DNA from: Spirochaetales bacterium
GTDB lineage: Bacteria; Spirochaetota; Spirochaetia; Sphaerochaetales; Sphaerochaetaceae
Assembly (NCBI GenBank): GCA_022784805.1
Contig: JALFYG010000055.1
Span: 1 to 11,430, forward strand
DNA: 11,430 nt
Direction of reading: 5' to 3'
Below are positions 1 through 7,800 of the stretch, piece by piece (within the stretch, counting starts at the first letter, position 1; each line of letters starts with the position of its first letter). The notes under the pieces are model-generated. The model ran no database searches, was not told the DNA's origin, and saw only the letters and a list, made by a program, of their open reading frames with translations. The translations under genes and the position numbers were made by a program.

Positions 1-257
1 CCGGCGAAGGCTCCGACGGCAAAGGAAGCCAGGATGGCACATATAATTGCTACAAGGCCATTGGATGATCCTACTCCCACAGCCGCTTCATAAGCATATG
101 CTCCTGCCAGTCCGAAGGCTCCACCCATATACATGATTCCTTCAACTCCAAGGTTGAGGCTTCCAGACTTTTCTGTAAGGATTTCACCTAAGGTACCGAA
201 CATCAATACAGTACCGAAACTACCTGCTGCTGCAAGAAGAGCAATCAAAGTACTCAT
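1..257 (-). CDS. BMP-family ABC transporter permease 2 (partial, C-terminus cut off by window edge)
   Basis: Inner-membrane permease of a nucleoside/riboflavin-type ABC importer. Translating from the ATG at 257 gives 85 residues before the window ends. They begin MSTLIALLAAAGSFGTV and contain the family hallmark GSLNLGVEGIMYMGG (about residues 32-46), typical of the NupQ/YufQ-like second permease of basic-membrane-protein (BMP) transporters. The visible part is a hydrophobic N-terminal helix, the glycine-rich family motif and the start of further membrane segments. The start is well supported: AGGAGG lies 7 bases upstream and the ATG overlaps the TGA of permease 1 in an ATGA junction, so translation is probably coupled. 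It forms a heterodimer with the neighbouring permease and is powered by the double ATPase upstream. The family assignment is firm; the substrate cannot be read from this piece. Confidence 0.9.
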   Translation of the reverse strand, partial: MSTLIALLAAAGSFGTVLMFGTLGEILTEKSGSLNLGVEGIMYMGGAFGLAGAYAYEAAVGVGSSNGLVAIICAILASFAVGAFA

Positions 258-1345
258 GCCTTAACCTCCTTCTTGACCTTGGAACGGAAGGTCATCTGGT
301 AGTTGATGAAGAATTCACACCCAAGCATTGAGAAGAGAAGAATTCCTGATACGATTTCGCTGATTGCAGATGGAACACCAAGCACCTGCTGGAGGTAACT
401 GGATCCAACTGTAAGGATGGCGAGAATCATTGAAATGACGATCATGGCAAAAGCGTTAAGGTGACCAAGCCATGCAACAGTGATGGCTGTGAAGCCTACG
501 CCGTTGGCCACGTTTGCTGTGATAGTCTTATTCTGTCCGGAAACAAGGATGAAACCTACGATTCCACAGATTGCGCCGGAAACCAACATGGTTCTGACCA
601 TAACCCAACCAACGTTCATTCCTGCGTATCTTGCTGTATTGTAGCTGTCTCCGATGACTGCAATTTCATATCCCTGCTTTGTGTAGTTCATATAAATATG
701 CATCAAAACTACCAACACGAGGACGATGATCCAACCCACATGGATTCCAAATACAGTTGGAAGAACTGCGTTCTTATTGAAGAGAGGAATCTGCTGTGTT
801 CCAGGTCTTCCTTCCCATGGTCCACCCTGAAGCCATGATATGATACCAATGGCAATGTAGTTCATCATGAGAGTAAAGAGAGTCTCGTTTGTGTTGTATT
901 TGGCCTTGAAGAAGCCTGGAATTGCTGCCCAAAGAGCTCCACCCACAGCTGCAGCAAAACACATGACCAACAATAGAGGAACATGGGGAAGCTTAGTTGC
1001 AAAATTGATTGCGAAGAATGAAGCGAAGATAGCACCTGCTGTTATCTGTCCTTCACCTCCGATATTCCAGAAGCGCATCTTAAAACAAGGAGCAATGGCA
1101 AGAGCACATCCAAGAAGAGGGATGGCGTTCTTTAATGTCTGCTTAAAGTAGAAAGATGTACCAAGGGAACCCTTGATGATTACTGCATATGCTTTGAATG
1201 GGTTATTTCCTGTAATAAGGATAGGAATACATCCGATTAGAAGGGCAACCAATATGGAGCCTACTCTGATGGCCCAGACTTTCTTGGGATCCATTGCATC
1301 TCTCTTGGAGAGCCTGATAAGTGGAGTTTTCTTAGCTTCTTCCAT
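254..1345 (-). CDS. BMP-family ABC transporter permease 1 (NupP/YufP-like)
   Basis: Integral membrane permease, 363 aa, about the usual length for this family. The family motif NIGGEGQITAGAI is at residues 94-106. A cytoplasmic loop rich in conserved residues, GDSYNTARYAGMNV (232-245), probably contacts the ATPase. A second conserved block, ANGVGFTAITVAWLG, is at 280-294. Hydrophobic segments lie at roughly 25-45, 72-88, 100-117, 122-143, 155-172, 203-220, 248-269, 295-315 and 328-347. The C-terminus is short and basic (KVKKEVKA). The ATG at 1345 has AAGGAGG just upstream and overlaps the TAA of the ATPase gene by one base (TAATG). Known relatives transport purine nucleosides (Treponema PnrD/E, Bacillus NupP/Q) or riboflavin (Treponema RfuC/D). 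Membership of the family is clear; the substrate is not. Confidence 0.93.
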   Translation of the reverse strand: MEEAKKTPLIRLSKRDAMDPKKVWAIRVGSILVALLIGCIPILITGNNPFKAYAVIIKGSLGTSFYFKQTLKNAIPLLGCALAIAPCFKMRFWNIGGEGQITAGAIFASFFAINFATKLPHVPLLLVMCFAAAVGGALWAAIPGFFKAKYNTNETLFTLMMNYIAIGIISWLQGGPWEGRPGTQQIPLFNKNAVLPTVFGIHVGWIIVLVLVVLMHIYMNYTKQGYEIAVIGDSYNTARYAGMNVGWVMVRTMLVSGAICGIVGFILVSGQNKTITANVANGVGFTAITVAWLGHLNAFAMIVISMILAILTVGSSYLQQVLGVPSAISEIVSGILLFSMLGCEFFINYQMTFRSKVKKEVKA

Positions 1346-2877
1346 TATTTCGCCTCCTTTCCACCAAGACTGGTCATCATCAATCCCACTTCTTCTTTAG
1401 TAGTGGTGCGTGCATCAACGATTCCACTGACCTTTCCTCCGCAAAGAACAAGAATTCTGTCGCAGAGCTCAAGAAGAACATCCAGTTCTTCTCCGACGTA
1501 CATAACAGCCACGCCCTTCATCTTCTGTTCTGTGAGAAGATTATAGATTGTGTATGATGTGTTGATATCCAAGCCTCTTACAGCGTAAGCGGTAAGAAGA
1601 ACATTTGGCTGGGAAGCGATTTCTCTTCCTACCAATACCTTCTGGATGTTTCCACCACTCATTCTTCTTACAGGGAACTCTGTACTTGGAGTTACGACTT
1701 CCAAGTCGTCCCAGATTCTCTTTGCCAATGCTTCTGGATCTTTTTTGTTGAAGAAGATGGACTTACCATTCTTCCAGGATCTGAGCATCATGTTGTTGGT
1801 CATACCCATGGAACCAACAAGACCCATTCCAAGTCTATCCTCTGGAACGAAGGCCATACCTACACCTAGCTGTCTAATCTTCATAGGAGCAAGTCCTACC
1901 AGTTCCTTTCTTTCTCCTGTTTCAGGAACAATGTATTCAATGGAACCAGACTTGATAGGATAAAGACCTGTCATACACTCCAAGAGCTCTTTCTGTCCAC
2001 TTCCAGCAATAGCCGCTACTCCAAGTATTTCACCTGAATTTGCAGTAAAGGAAACATTATCAAGCCTTGTAATACCCTCTGCATCCACACAGGTCAGACC
2101 CTTGATCTCGATTCTTGGCTGTGGGTTGTCGTACTTAGGTCTATCGATGTTAAGTGTGACAGCGTGTCCAACCATCATGTCAGTAAGCTTCTGAGGATTG
2201 GTTTCGCTGGTTTTGACAGTACCGATATACTTACCCTTTCTGAGAACTGCTACGTTATCGGAAATGGCCATAACCTCAGCAAGCTTATGTGTAATGATGA
2301 CGATTGCCTTTCCATCTGCCTTCATGTTTCTCAAGACAGCGAAAAGTTTATCTGTTTCCTGAGGAGTCAAAACGGCTGTAGGCTCGTCAAGAATAAGGAT
2401 ATCTGCACCTCTGTAGAGAACCTTTACGATTTCTACAGTCTGCTTCTGTGATACGGACATATCGTAGACTTTCATCTCTGGGTTGATGTCAAAGCCGTAC
2501 TTATCACAAATCTTTTTGACTTCTTCGTTAGTTTTGCTGATATCCATCTTCTCGTTTTCAAGACCGAGAATGATGTTCTGTGCGGCTGTGAATACATCGA
2601 CAAGATGATAGTGCTGGTGAATCATTCCGATGCCGAAGGAATATGCATCCTTAGGGGAACGAATAGTCACTCTCTTACCTTCTGCATATATCTCACCTTC
2701 ATCAGGCTGATAAATACCGCTGAGCATGTTCATGAGTGTTGTCTTTCCACTTCCGTTTTCACCAAGAAGAGAAAGAATCTCGCCTTTTCTGATGTTTAGG
2801 GAAATACTATCGTTGGCAACGACTTTTCCAAATCGTTTGGTTATTCCCCTCAGTTCAATAGCACTGTTATCCTGCAC
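1345..2877 (-). CDS. BMP-family ABC transporter, double ATP-binding protein (NupO/YufO-like)
   Basis: Cytoplasmic ATPase with two ABC domains in one chain, which energises the two permeases downstream. Residue numbers here count from the upstream ATG at 2901 (518 aa). Domain 1 is complete: Walker A GENGSGKT 47-54, Q-loop HQ 95-96, signature-like MSVSQKQ 148-154, Walker B ILILDEPT 168-175 and switch His205. Domain 2 is degenerate: AGSGQKEL replaces Walker A (about 299-306), the signature MSGGNIQKV (414-422) is intact, and the Walker B position reads LLTAYAVRGLD rather than the LLIAAQPTRGLD usual in these proteins. I chose the GTG at 2877 (residue 9) because GGGAG lies 6 bases upstream and the resulting N-terminus, MQDNSAIELRGITKRFGK, fits the family. 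The ATG at 2901 has no ribosome binding site and only about 14 bases of leader after the predicted promoter. It is the first gene of the transporter operon and overlaps permease 1 by one base. Confidence 0.93.
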   Translation of the reverse strand: MQDNSAIELRGITKRFGKVVANDSISLNIRKGEILSLLGENGSGKTTLMNMLSGIYQPDEGEIYAEGKRVTIRSPKDAYSFGIGMIHQHYHLVDVFTAAQNIILGLENEKMDISKTNEEVKKICDKYGFDINPEMKVYDMSVSQKQTVEIVKVLYRGADILILDEPTAVLTPQETDKLFAVLRNMKADGKAIVIITHKLAEVMAISDNVAVLRKGKYIGTVKTSETNPQKLTDMMVGHAVTLNIDRPKYDNPQPRIEIKGLTCVDAEGITRLDNVSFTANSGEILGVAAIAGSGQKELLECMTGLYPIKSGSIEYIVPETGERKELVGLAPMKIRQLGVGMAFVPEDRLGMGLVGSMGMTNNMMLRSWKNGKSIFFNKKDPEALAKRIWDDLEVVTPSTEFPVRRMSGGNIQKVLVGREIASQPNVLLTAYAVRGLDINTSYTIYNLLTEQKMKGVAVMYVGEELDVLLELCDRILVLCGGKVSGIVDARTTTKEEVGLMMTSLGGKEAK

Positions 2878-2883
2878 TTTTAT

Positions 2884-2888
2884 CTCCC
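2884..2888 (-). promoter_or_regulatory. Ribosome binding site that supports the GTG start of the ABC ATPase
   Basis: Read on the minus strand, GGGAG is followed by six bases (ATAAAA) and then GTG at 2877. The in-frame ATG 24 bases further upstream has only an AT-rich run before it and no purine-rich site. The match is partial (five bases), so the start choice is probable rather than certain. Confidence 0.55.
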
Positions 2889-2921
2889 GACTGATATCCA
2901 TAAAAAATATCGCGACAATTC

Positions 2922-2951
2922 ATGATACCATCCGATTTTTTTATTCTGCAA
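2922..2951 (-). promoter_or_regulatory. Putative sigma-70 promoter of the transporter operon
   Basis: On the minus strand, TTGCAG (2951-2946, 3 of 6 matches to TTGACA) and TATCAT (2927-2922, 5 of 6 to TATAAT) are 18 bases apart. The spacer is AT-rich, with a run of seven A. Transcription would begin near 2915, leaving a leader of about 38 bases to the GTG start. The position, just after the terminator of the preceding operon and before the ATPase gene, fits an independent transcription unit. The -35 match is weak, so this is a prediction only. The remainder of 2902-2982 is AT-rich without an evident riboswitch or operator. Confidence 0.45.
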
Positions 2952-2982
2952 CAAAAAACAACAAAATATGCACTAAAATATT

Positions 2983-3002
2983 AGGCGGGATTTCTCCCGC
3001 CT
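2983..3002 (-). terminator. Intrinsic terminator after ridA
   Basis: A perfect inverted repeat of 8 bp (AGGCGGGA / TCCCGCCT) encloses a 4-base loop. Read on the minus strand the loop is GAAA, a stable GNRA-type tetraloop, and the hairpin is followed by the T-rich sequence AATATTTTAG. It starts 5 bases after the ridA stop codon. The T tract lies on the side expected for leftward transcripts, so it ends the prs-to-ridA operon. It has no comparable T run on the other side and should not act strongly rightward. Confidence 0.88.
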
Positions 3003-3007
3003 CTCTG

Positions 3008-3391
3008 TCATAGTGCCACTGTCAGCTCAATCTCCACTTTTCCGTCCTTCGGCAGCTTTACCACCTGGAAGGCGCAGCGTGCAGGAAGAACCGGCGCATC
3101 CTTGAATGACTCTCCATAGACTTTGTTTACTGCACCGAAGTCCTTGATATCCTCCAGATATACAATTGCTTTTACAGTATTCTCGATCTTGGCTCCGGCA
3201 GCGTCCAATACAGCCTTGATGTTCTTGAAGATCATCTCTGCCTGCTCTTCAGCGGTCTCACCGACCATTGCTCCTGTTTCAGGATCCAAAGCCAACATTC
3301 CAGACATGAAAAGAAATCCATTAGCCTTTACTGCCTGTGAGTATGGTCCTACAGCCTTTGGAGCATTAGGTGTATTAACTCTCTCAATCAT
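3008..3391 (-). CDS. ridA: RidA family reactive enamine/imine deaminase
   Basis: Small soluble enzyme (127 aa) that hydrolyses 2-aminoacrylate and related enamines/imines released by PLP enzymes, protecting those enzymes from damage; the family usually works as a trimer. Visible motifs are GPYSQA (15-20), the core strand segment FLFMSGMLALDPETG (26-40), LPARCAFQVVKLP (102-114) with the key Arg105, and VEIE with Glu120. Arg105 and Glu120 fall at the same numbers as in Escherichia coli RidA. I take the ATG at 3391 as start: GGAGGAG lies nine bases upstream, and the N-terminus MIERVNTPNAPKAVG is canonical. An upstream in-frame TTG at 3409 would add six residues but has no binding site. One base separates its start from the HAD gene stop. 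It is the last gene of the operon, and the aminotransferase further up is a plausible source of its substrates (inference). Confidence 0.95.
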   Translation of the reverse strand: MIERVNTPNAPKAVGPYSQAVKANGFLFMSGMLALDPETGAMVGETAEEQAEMIFKNIKAVLDAAGAKIENTVKAIVYLEDIKDFGAVNKVYGESFKDAPVLPARCAFQVVKLPKDGKVEIELTVAL

Positions 3392-3392
3392 T

Positions 3393-4040
3393 TTAGTTTT
3401 CTCCTCCAATATGTTTTAATATATCCATAGGCTGATCAGCCCTTTTATCATTATTGCAGTTTTCTTTGGTAAAGCCAAAGCCCCATGTTACCGGGAGAAA
3501 ATCAACTCCAGACTCTTGGGCTCCCTTTTCGTCGTTGACAGTGTCTCCCACCATCAATATGTCTTCTTTATTGAGGCCTAGAGCCTCTGAAGCAAGAGTG
3601 ATCACCTGTGCTTTTGTTACACCTCCATCTTTTGGAGGCCCGGAGATATAATCAAAGAGATCATAGATATCAAGGTTATGGCAACAACGCTCAGCCAACT
3701 CTTTCATCTTATTGGTGGACACAGCTGTCTTTATCCCCATACTACGAAGTGTCTTCAAAAGAGCAGGAATCTCAGGATATACATGCATCATGTACATTCC
3801 TTTCTCATTATAGAAGACCCTGTATCTCTCAACGCACTCAGGAATCTTTTCCTCTGGAACAGAGAATGTGATCCTGAAACAATCTGAAAGAGGTGGCCCA
3901 ATAAAGCGTCTCAAATATTCTTTTGAATAAATGGAAGTGTCATATCCCAAGGGCTGTACCGTCTTCAAAGCGCATTCCATGATGCCTTCGCTACTATCAG
4001 CAATAGTTCCGTCAAAATCAAAGAATACTGCTTTCTTCAA
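3393..4040 (-). CDS. HAD-superfamily phosphatase, Gph/phosphoglycolate-phosphatase-like
   Basis: Cytoplasmic Mg-dependent phosphatase of 215 aa, the normal size for subfamily IA with a helical cap. All four catalytic motifs are present: FDFDGT with nucleophile Asp8 and acid/base Asp10, STN at 108-110, a lysine (Lys143) in GVTKAQV, and GDTVND at 165-170. The cap lies between about residues 16 and 85 and includes FIGPPL, common in Gph-like enzymes. The start is an unusual TTG at 4040: GGAGGT sits exactly six bases upstream, and the MKKAVFFDFDGT beginning leaves no room for a later start. The TTG overlaps the TGA of the upstream phosphatase gene (TTGA), so translation is probably coupled. The substrate could be 2-phosphoglycolate, another small phosphate ester or a nucleotide; sequence alone does not decide. 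Confidence 0.92.
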   Translation of the reverse strand: MKKAVFFDFDGTIADSSEGIMECALKTVQPLGYDTSIYSKEYLRRFIGPPLSDCFRITFSVPEEKIPECVERYRVFYNEKGMYMMHVYPEIPALLKTLRSMGIKTAVSTNKMKELAERCCHNLDIYDLFDYISGPPKDGGVTKAQVITLASEALGLNKEDILMVGDTVNDEKGAQESGVDFLPVTWGFGFTKENCNNDKRADQPMDILKHIGGEN

Positions 4041-4813
4041 CTTACTACCTCCAATACCTTTTGGTGTATGCTGGAAGAGGAAGCCACCACATCCTGAGAC
4101 TCCCCTCCATCTCTATCAATTATTGTCACTTTCCCGCCTGCTTCTTCCAAGATTAAGCGCCCCGCCGAGTAATCGTAAGGAAAGATTCCCATCTCATAAT
4201 AAGAAGTACACCTACCAGAGGCTACATAGCAAAGAGAAAGGGCTGCCGAGCCAATGGATCTGGCATCAGTAAAGATATCATAGAACTTTCTCATTCTCTC
4301 CAAGTAGAGATTCATCAGATAGTGTCTTCTATGGGGCGGAACAAGAATGGCAAGGGTGCGGGAGAAATCACAGTTTTCTTTTGTATTTATTCTCTTTCCA
4401 TTTAAGAATGCTCCCTCTCCTCTCATGGCCCAGAATGTCTCATTCTGACTTGGAACAGTAACAACTCCTAGAGCCAAGCCATCTTCATCTTCAAAAGCAA
4501 TGGAGATTGTGAAGTTAGGAAAAGAGCAGAAATAGTTTACGGTACCATCGATTGGGTCCACAATCCAACGTCTTTTCTCCTCTCCCTTCTTTCCTGACTC
4601 TTCACCATACCATCCATCTAAAGGAAAAGCTTCCTTGATAGATGTAAACAAGAGAGATTCCGTGGCCTTGTCGGCTTCGGTGACAAAATCATTTACGTTT
4701 TTCTGTTCCACTCTTTCTGAGAGAGCAGAATGAGAAAGAAGAAAAGCTGAAGCTTCCTTCGAAACTTTAAGGGCAAATTCCAATCGTTTCTGAATCTCTG
4801 CTTTTTCCATCAT
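4037..4813 (-). CDS. Inositol monophosphatase (SuhB) family phosphatase
   Basis: Mg-dependent, Li-sensitive-type phosphomonoesterase of 258 aa, a usual length. The metal-binding motifs are complete: DFVTEAD (42-48), GEES (70-73) with Glu71, WIVDPIDGTVNY (83-94) with Asp86 and Asp89, and the C-terminal PYDYSAGRLILEEAGG (212-227) with Asp214. The last motif normally begins Trp-Asp; here it is Tyr-Asp, a mild change. I chose the ATG at 4813 because it overlaps the TGA of the upstream gene in an ATGA junction; the adjacent ATG at 4810 is equally possible. The reading frame stays open to a TTG at 4855, but that would overlap the upstream gene more and has no binding site. Family members act on inositol phosphates, 3'-phosphoadenosine phosphates or sugar phosphates. 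The motifs favour the SuhB/IMPase branch, but the substrate is not proven. Confidence 0.9.
   Translation of the reverse strand: MMEKAEIQKRLEFALKVSKEASAFLLSHSALSERVEQKNVNDFVTEADKATESLLFTSIKEAFPLDGWYGEESGKKGEEKRRWIVDPIDGTVNYFCSFPNFTISIAFEDEDGLALGVVTVPSQNETFWAMRGEGAFLNGKRINTKENCDFSRTLAILVPPHRRHYLMNLYLERMRKFYDIFTDARSIGSAALSLCYVASGRCTSYYEMGIFPYDYSAGRLILEEAGGKVTIIDRDGGESQDVVASSSSIHQKVLEVVS
4047..4052 (-). promoter_or_regulatory. Strong ribosome binding site fixing the TTG start of the HAD phosphatase
   Basis: GGAGGT on the minus strand is followed by AGTAAG and then TTG at 4040. It lies inside the last codons of the upstream phosphatase gene. The strength and the ideal 6-base spacing make the rare TTG initiation codon convincing. 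Confidence 0.8.
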
Positions 4814-7800
4814 CTCTTCTTCATCTGCTCCCCAATGTATGTAACACGCTTCCAATCGGAAGGTGAGAAAGTGTCTTTGGAGATTGTCTTTTCCAAAGCT
4901 TTTTCAACTACGTGTTCCGGATCTATATAGACAATGATGGCATTCCAACTCTCAGAGTCTCTTGAATACATGACGCCACCGGCATTGTTCAAGAGTTCAG
5001 ATAGCCTTAGTTCATCCCTTACACTATCACGGGCAAGAATAATGGAAAGAGAGTAATCAGGGATGTTGAACATCTTATCTTTCCCTTCCATCTGCTGCCT
5101 GTTCCAACAGTTCTCTATAGCTTCGTCCAAATCAGAAAGAGTATCTTCATCAGAAAGCTTGATGAACTCTGCAAAAGTTGAAGTAGGACCAAGGAGTTTA
5201 TATATATCTCCAATTACTCCGGAAATTGAGAGTTCTTCCTGACTCTCCCTCTCCTCTTCTTCGAAGCTTTCTTCTTCAACAAGAGGTTCCTCTTCTATAG
5301 GTTCTTCTTCTGACTCTTCAACAGGTTCTTCTATAGCCTCTTCTTTTGGCTCCTCTACAGGCTCTTCTTTAACCTCTTCTACAGTCTCTTCTTCTATTGG
5401 AGCTTCTTCTGGCTGTTCTTCTTCGTCTTCTTCATCTTCAAGACCTAAAGCAGCAAAAAGAGAGTCAGCAAAGCTCATTGCCGGCTTAGTTTCCACTTCA
5501 GCCATAGGTAGAGTCTGCTCATCGTCCTCATCATCAAGAATGAAGGAGCCATCATCTTCAGGAGAAGGAGTTTCTTCATTTATAGAGTTATCTTCCGGAA
5601 CCTCTTCTATTTCGCTCTCTTCTTTAACTTGGACACTTTCTTCCTCTTCCTGGGAAACATCGACATAATCCAAGTCTTCAGAAACACACTCTTCTTCCAC
5701 TTCCACAGAGTCTTCCGGATCTTCTTCTATTTCTTCAGTTGAATCGACTTCAGGCTCTTCAAGTGATTGAGATATTTCCTCTTCTTCGAGTATTTCTTCT
5801 TGAGGTGTATCAACAGTGTCTATTTCATCTGAAACACTTTCTTCTGATTCTTCTTCCTCTACCTCTACCTCTATTTCCTCTTCTGATTCTTCTTCTATTT
5901 CTCCAATATAGTCATCAGATTCATTCTCGTCAGTAGCCAGAGGAGATTCTTCTATCTCTTCATCCTCAGATATTTCCTCTATTGAATCATCAGAAGCATC
6001 CTCTCTCGGCTCATAGAAGTCTTCTGTTTCGTCTTCAGGAGTATCAGCTTCTTCTACTTCAGAAACATCTTCTTCTTTTTCGATTATCTCTTCTTCAACA
6101 GGGATGTCAGAGTCGCTTGGGAGGATGATGTCACTATCCAGGAGTTCTTCTCTCTTTTCCTCTTTCTGGAAGCTTTCTTCCTCTTCTTGATCCAGCTCGT
6201 TATCAAACTCGATTTCTTCAGGGTCTTCTTCGTCGAGGATAGAGAAGAAGTCTAACTGTCCGTCATCATCAACAATTTTCTCTTCTTCCACATATTCGTC
6301 GGCAGCTTCCACTTCCTCGAAATACTCGCTCTCTTCCTCGTAGCCTCCGATATCATAAAGATGCTCCTCTTCTTCGCTGTCGTCGAAGATATCATCATCA
6401 AGGGCATCTTCTATCTGAATCTCAAGTTTCTCTTCCTCTTCACTTTTTCTTATAATTTCATCTGTAAGAGAGTAACGGTCAATGAGAGACTTCTTCTCTT
6501 CTTCGGTAGGTAGAGTTTTGTCATACTCGATAAGAGTGATGTTCTCATCTCTCTCATCCAGCTTCTTGGCTAGCTCATCTTCGTCTACATCGTTGTATTC
6601 ATACTCATAATCATAAGAAGATTTCTCATCATTCAAGTCATCGTTTGATGGCTCTGTGGTCTCCACATAGTCATCTGTGTCCTGGTAGACACTCTCTTCT
6701 TCCGGGAGGTCGAGGGTGCCCAATAAGGATGAGAGAAGGTCTCTCTTCGTGTTCTTGTCCACAGTGGCACGGGACAGGAAAGAAGATGAGATATAAAGAA
6801 CATCATCTTTCTTCTCCATATCCTCTTCCATATCGGGGTCCACAACCAATTTCTTGTGTCCAAGCTTTCTCTGGACACTTCCCTCTGCCTTTCTTCTTCT
6901 GATTACTTCTCTGTAAGAAGAAGGATAGAGAACTGGATTAATGTCCAACACACTAGGAAGTACAGATATCTCCACCTTATTTCCGTCATAGGTATAAGTG
7001 TCACAATCGGAGAGGAAGAATATGGAGAGCACATCCCTTGAAGAAGCAAGGAATCTATCTATAAGGGAAGTGAGGGACAAGAAGAATGGCAGGTGCTTTC
7101 CAACAAAGGTATATACCTTTCCCTCCATTTCAAAGAATGGATATCTGACTGCAGGCCAGAATCCTCTGGAGAGGAATGCATCCATCTTCAGAGAAGATGC
7201 CTTTACCGAGTATTGGGCAAAAGCATCTAAAGGAAGGGATGAAGATGTTGATGGCATAAAGAGGGAGTATCCATCGCGGCGTTCTGTAAGAGATGCCGCC
7301 CTTCCCTCCCAATGGTTCTTCTTTGTTATCTTGTCAAAGATTTGGCTCTCGTTAAGGCCATCAAGTTCACCGGAGGCGCGCATCTGTGCTTCCAAGAGGG
7401 AATATTCCTCCTTATAAAGGGCCACATCCCTTACGAGGTCATCTATACCACTTACGCCTACTCTGGCTATATTCTGAACATTTAAGACAAATGAAATATA
7501 GTCACATCCCATTCTGGACTGAAAGTCAGGAATCTCCTCAAAGAGAGATCTCAGGTTCCAGATGTCCCTGTCCTGGGTATTCCTGTCGACAAAATCAGGG
7601 AGAAGTCTCTTTTCGATGCTTTTTCTTAGGCCTTCGGCTGTATCAGAGTCGGCGTCTCCCTTATTTATTGCAATGGCAACCATAGAATCTATGATCCTTG
7701 CCATTCTTCTGACTATATCTTCAGAGAGGGACTTTGTTCTTTCCCAGTCTTTTTCCTTTATTTCAGTGGAGGTTCCTACTCCCTCCATCATGTCTGATTC

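Noticed and set aside
461..838. Plus-strand open frame of 125 codons inside permease 1
   Set aside because: Cys/His/Ser-rich translation without family resemblance; the opposite strand encodes a complete, motif-bearing permease.
2910..2915. TCGCGA palindrome in the leader of the transporter operon
   Set aside because: Only six bases and a single copy; too short to call an operator.
4814..4855. N-terminal extension of the IMPase-family protein starting at TTG 4855
   Set aside because: No ribosome binding site, would overlap the upstream gene by 46 bases, and adds residues before the normal start of the family.
5739..5936. Plus-strand Leu-rich frame that could pass for a small membrane protein
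   Set aside because: It is the complement of the GAA/GAG-rich acidic coding tract; CTT/CTC codons produce artificial leucine runs. No start signal supports it.
5232..6708. Possibility that the CTTCTT-rich tract is a CRISPR or noncoding repeat array
   Set aside because: No regular spacing or conserved direct repeats, and the minus-strand frame stays open through the whole tract with folded-looking ends on both sides.
6633..6878. Alternative minus-strand frame within the acidic-protein gene (81 codons)
   Set aside because: Out-of-frame reading of the same strand with no family resemblance; the main frame is continuous through it.
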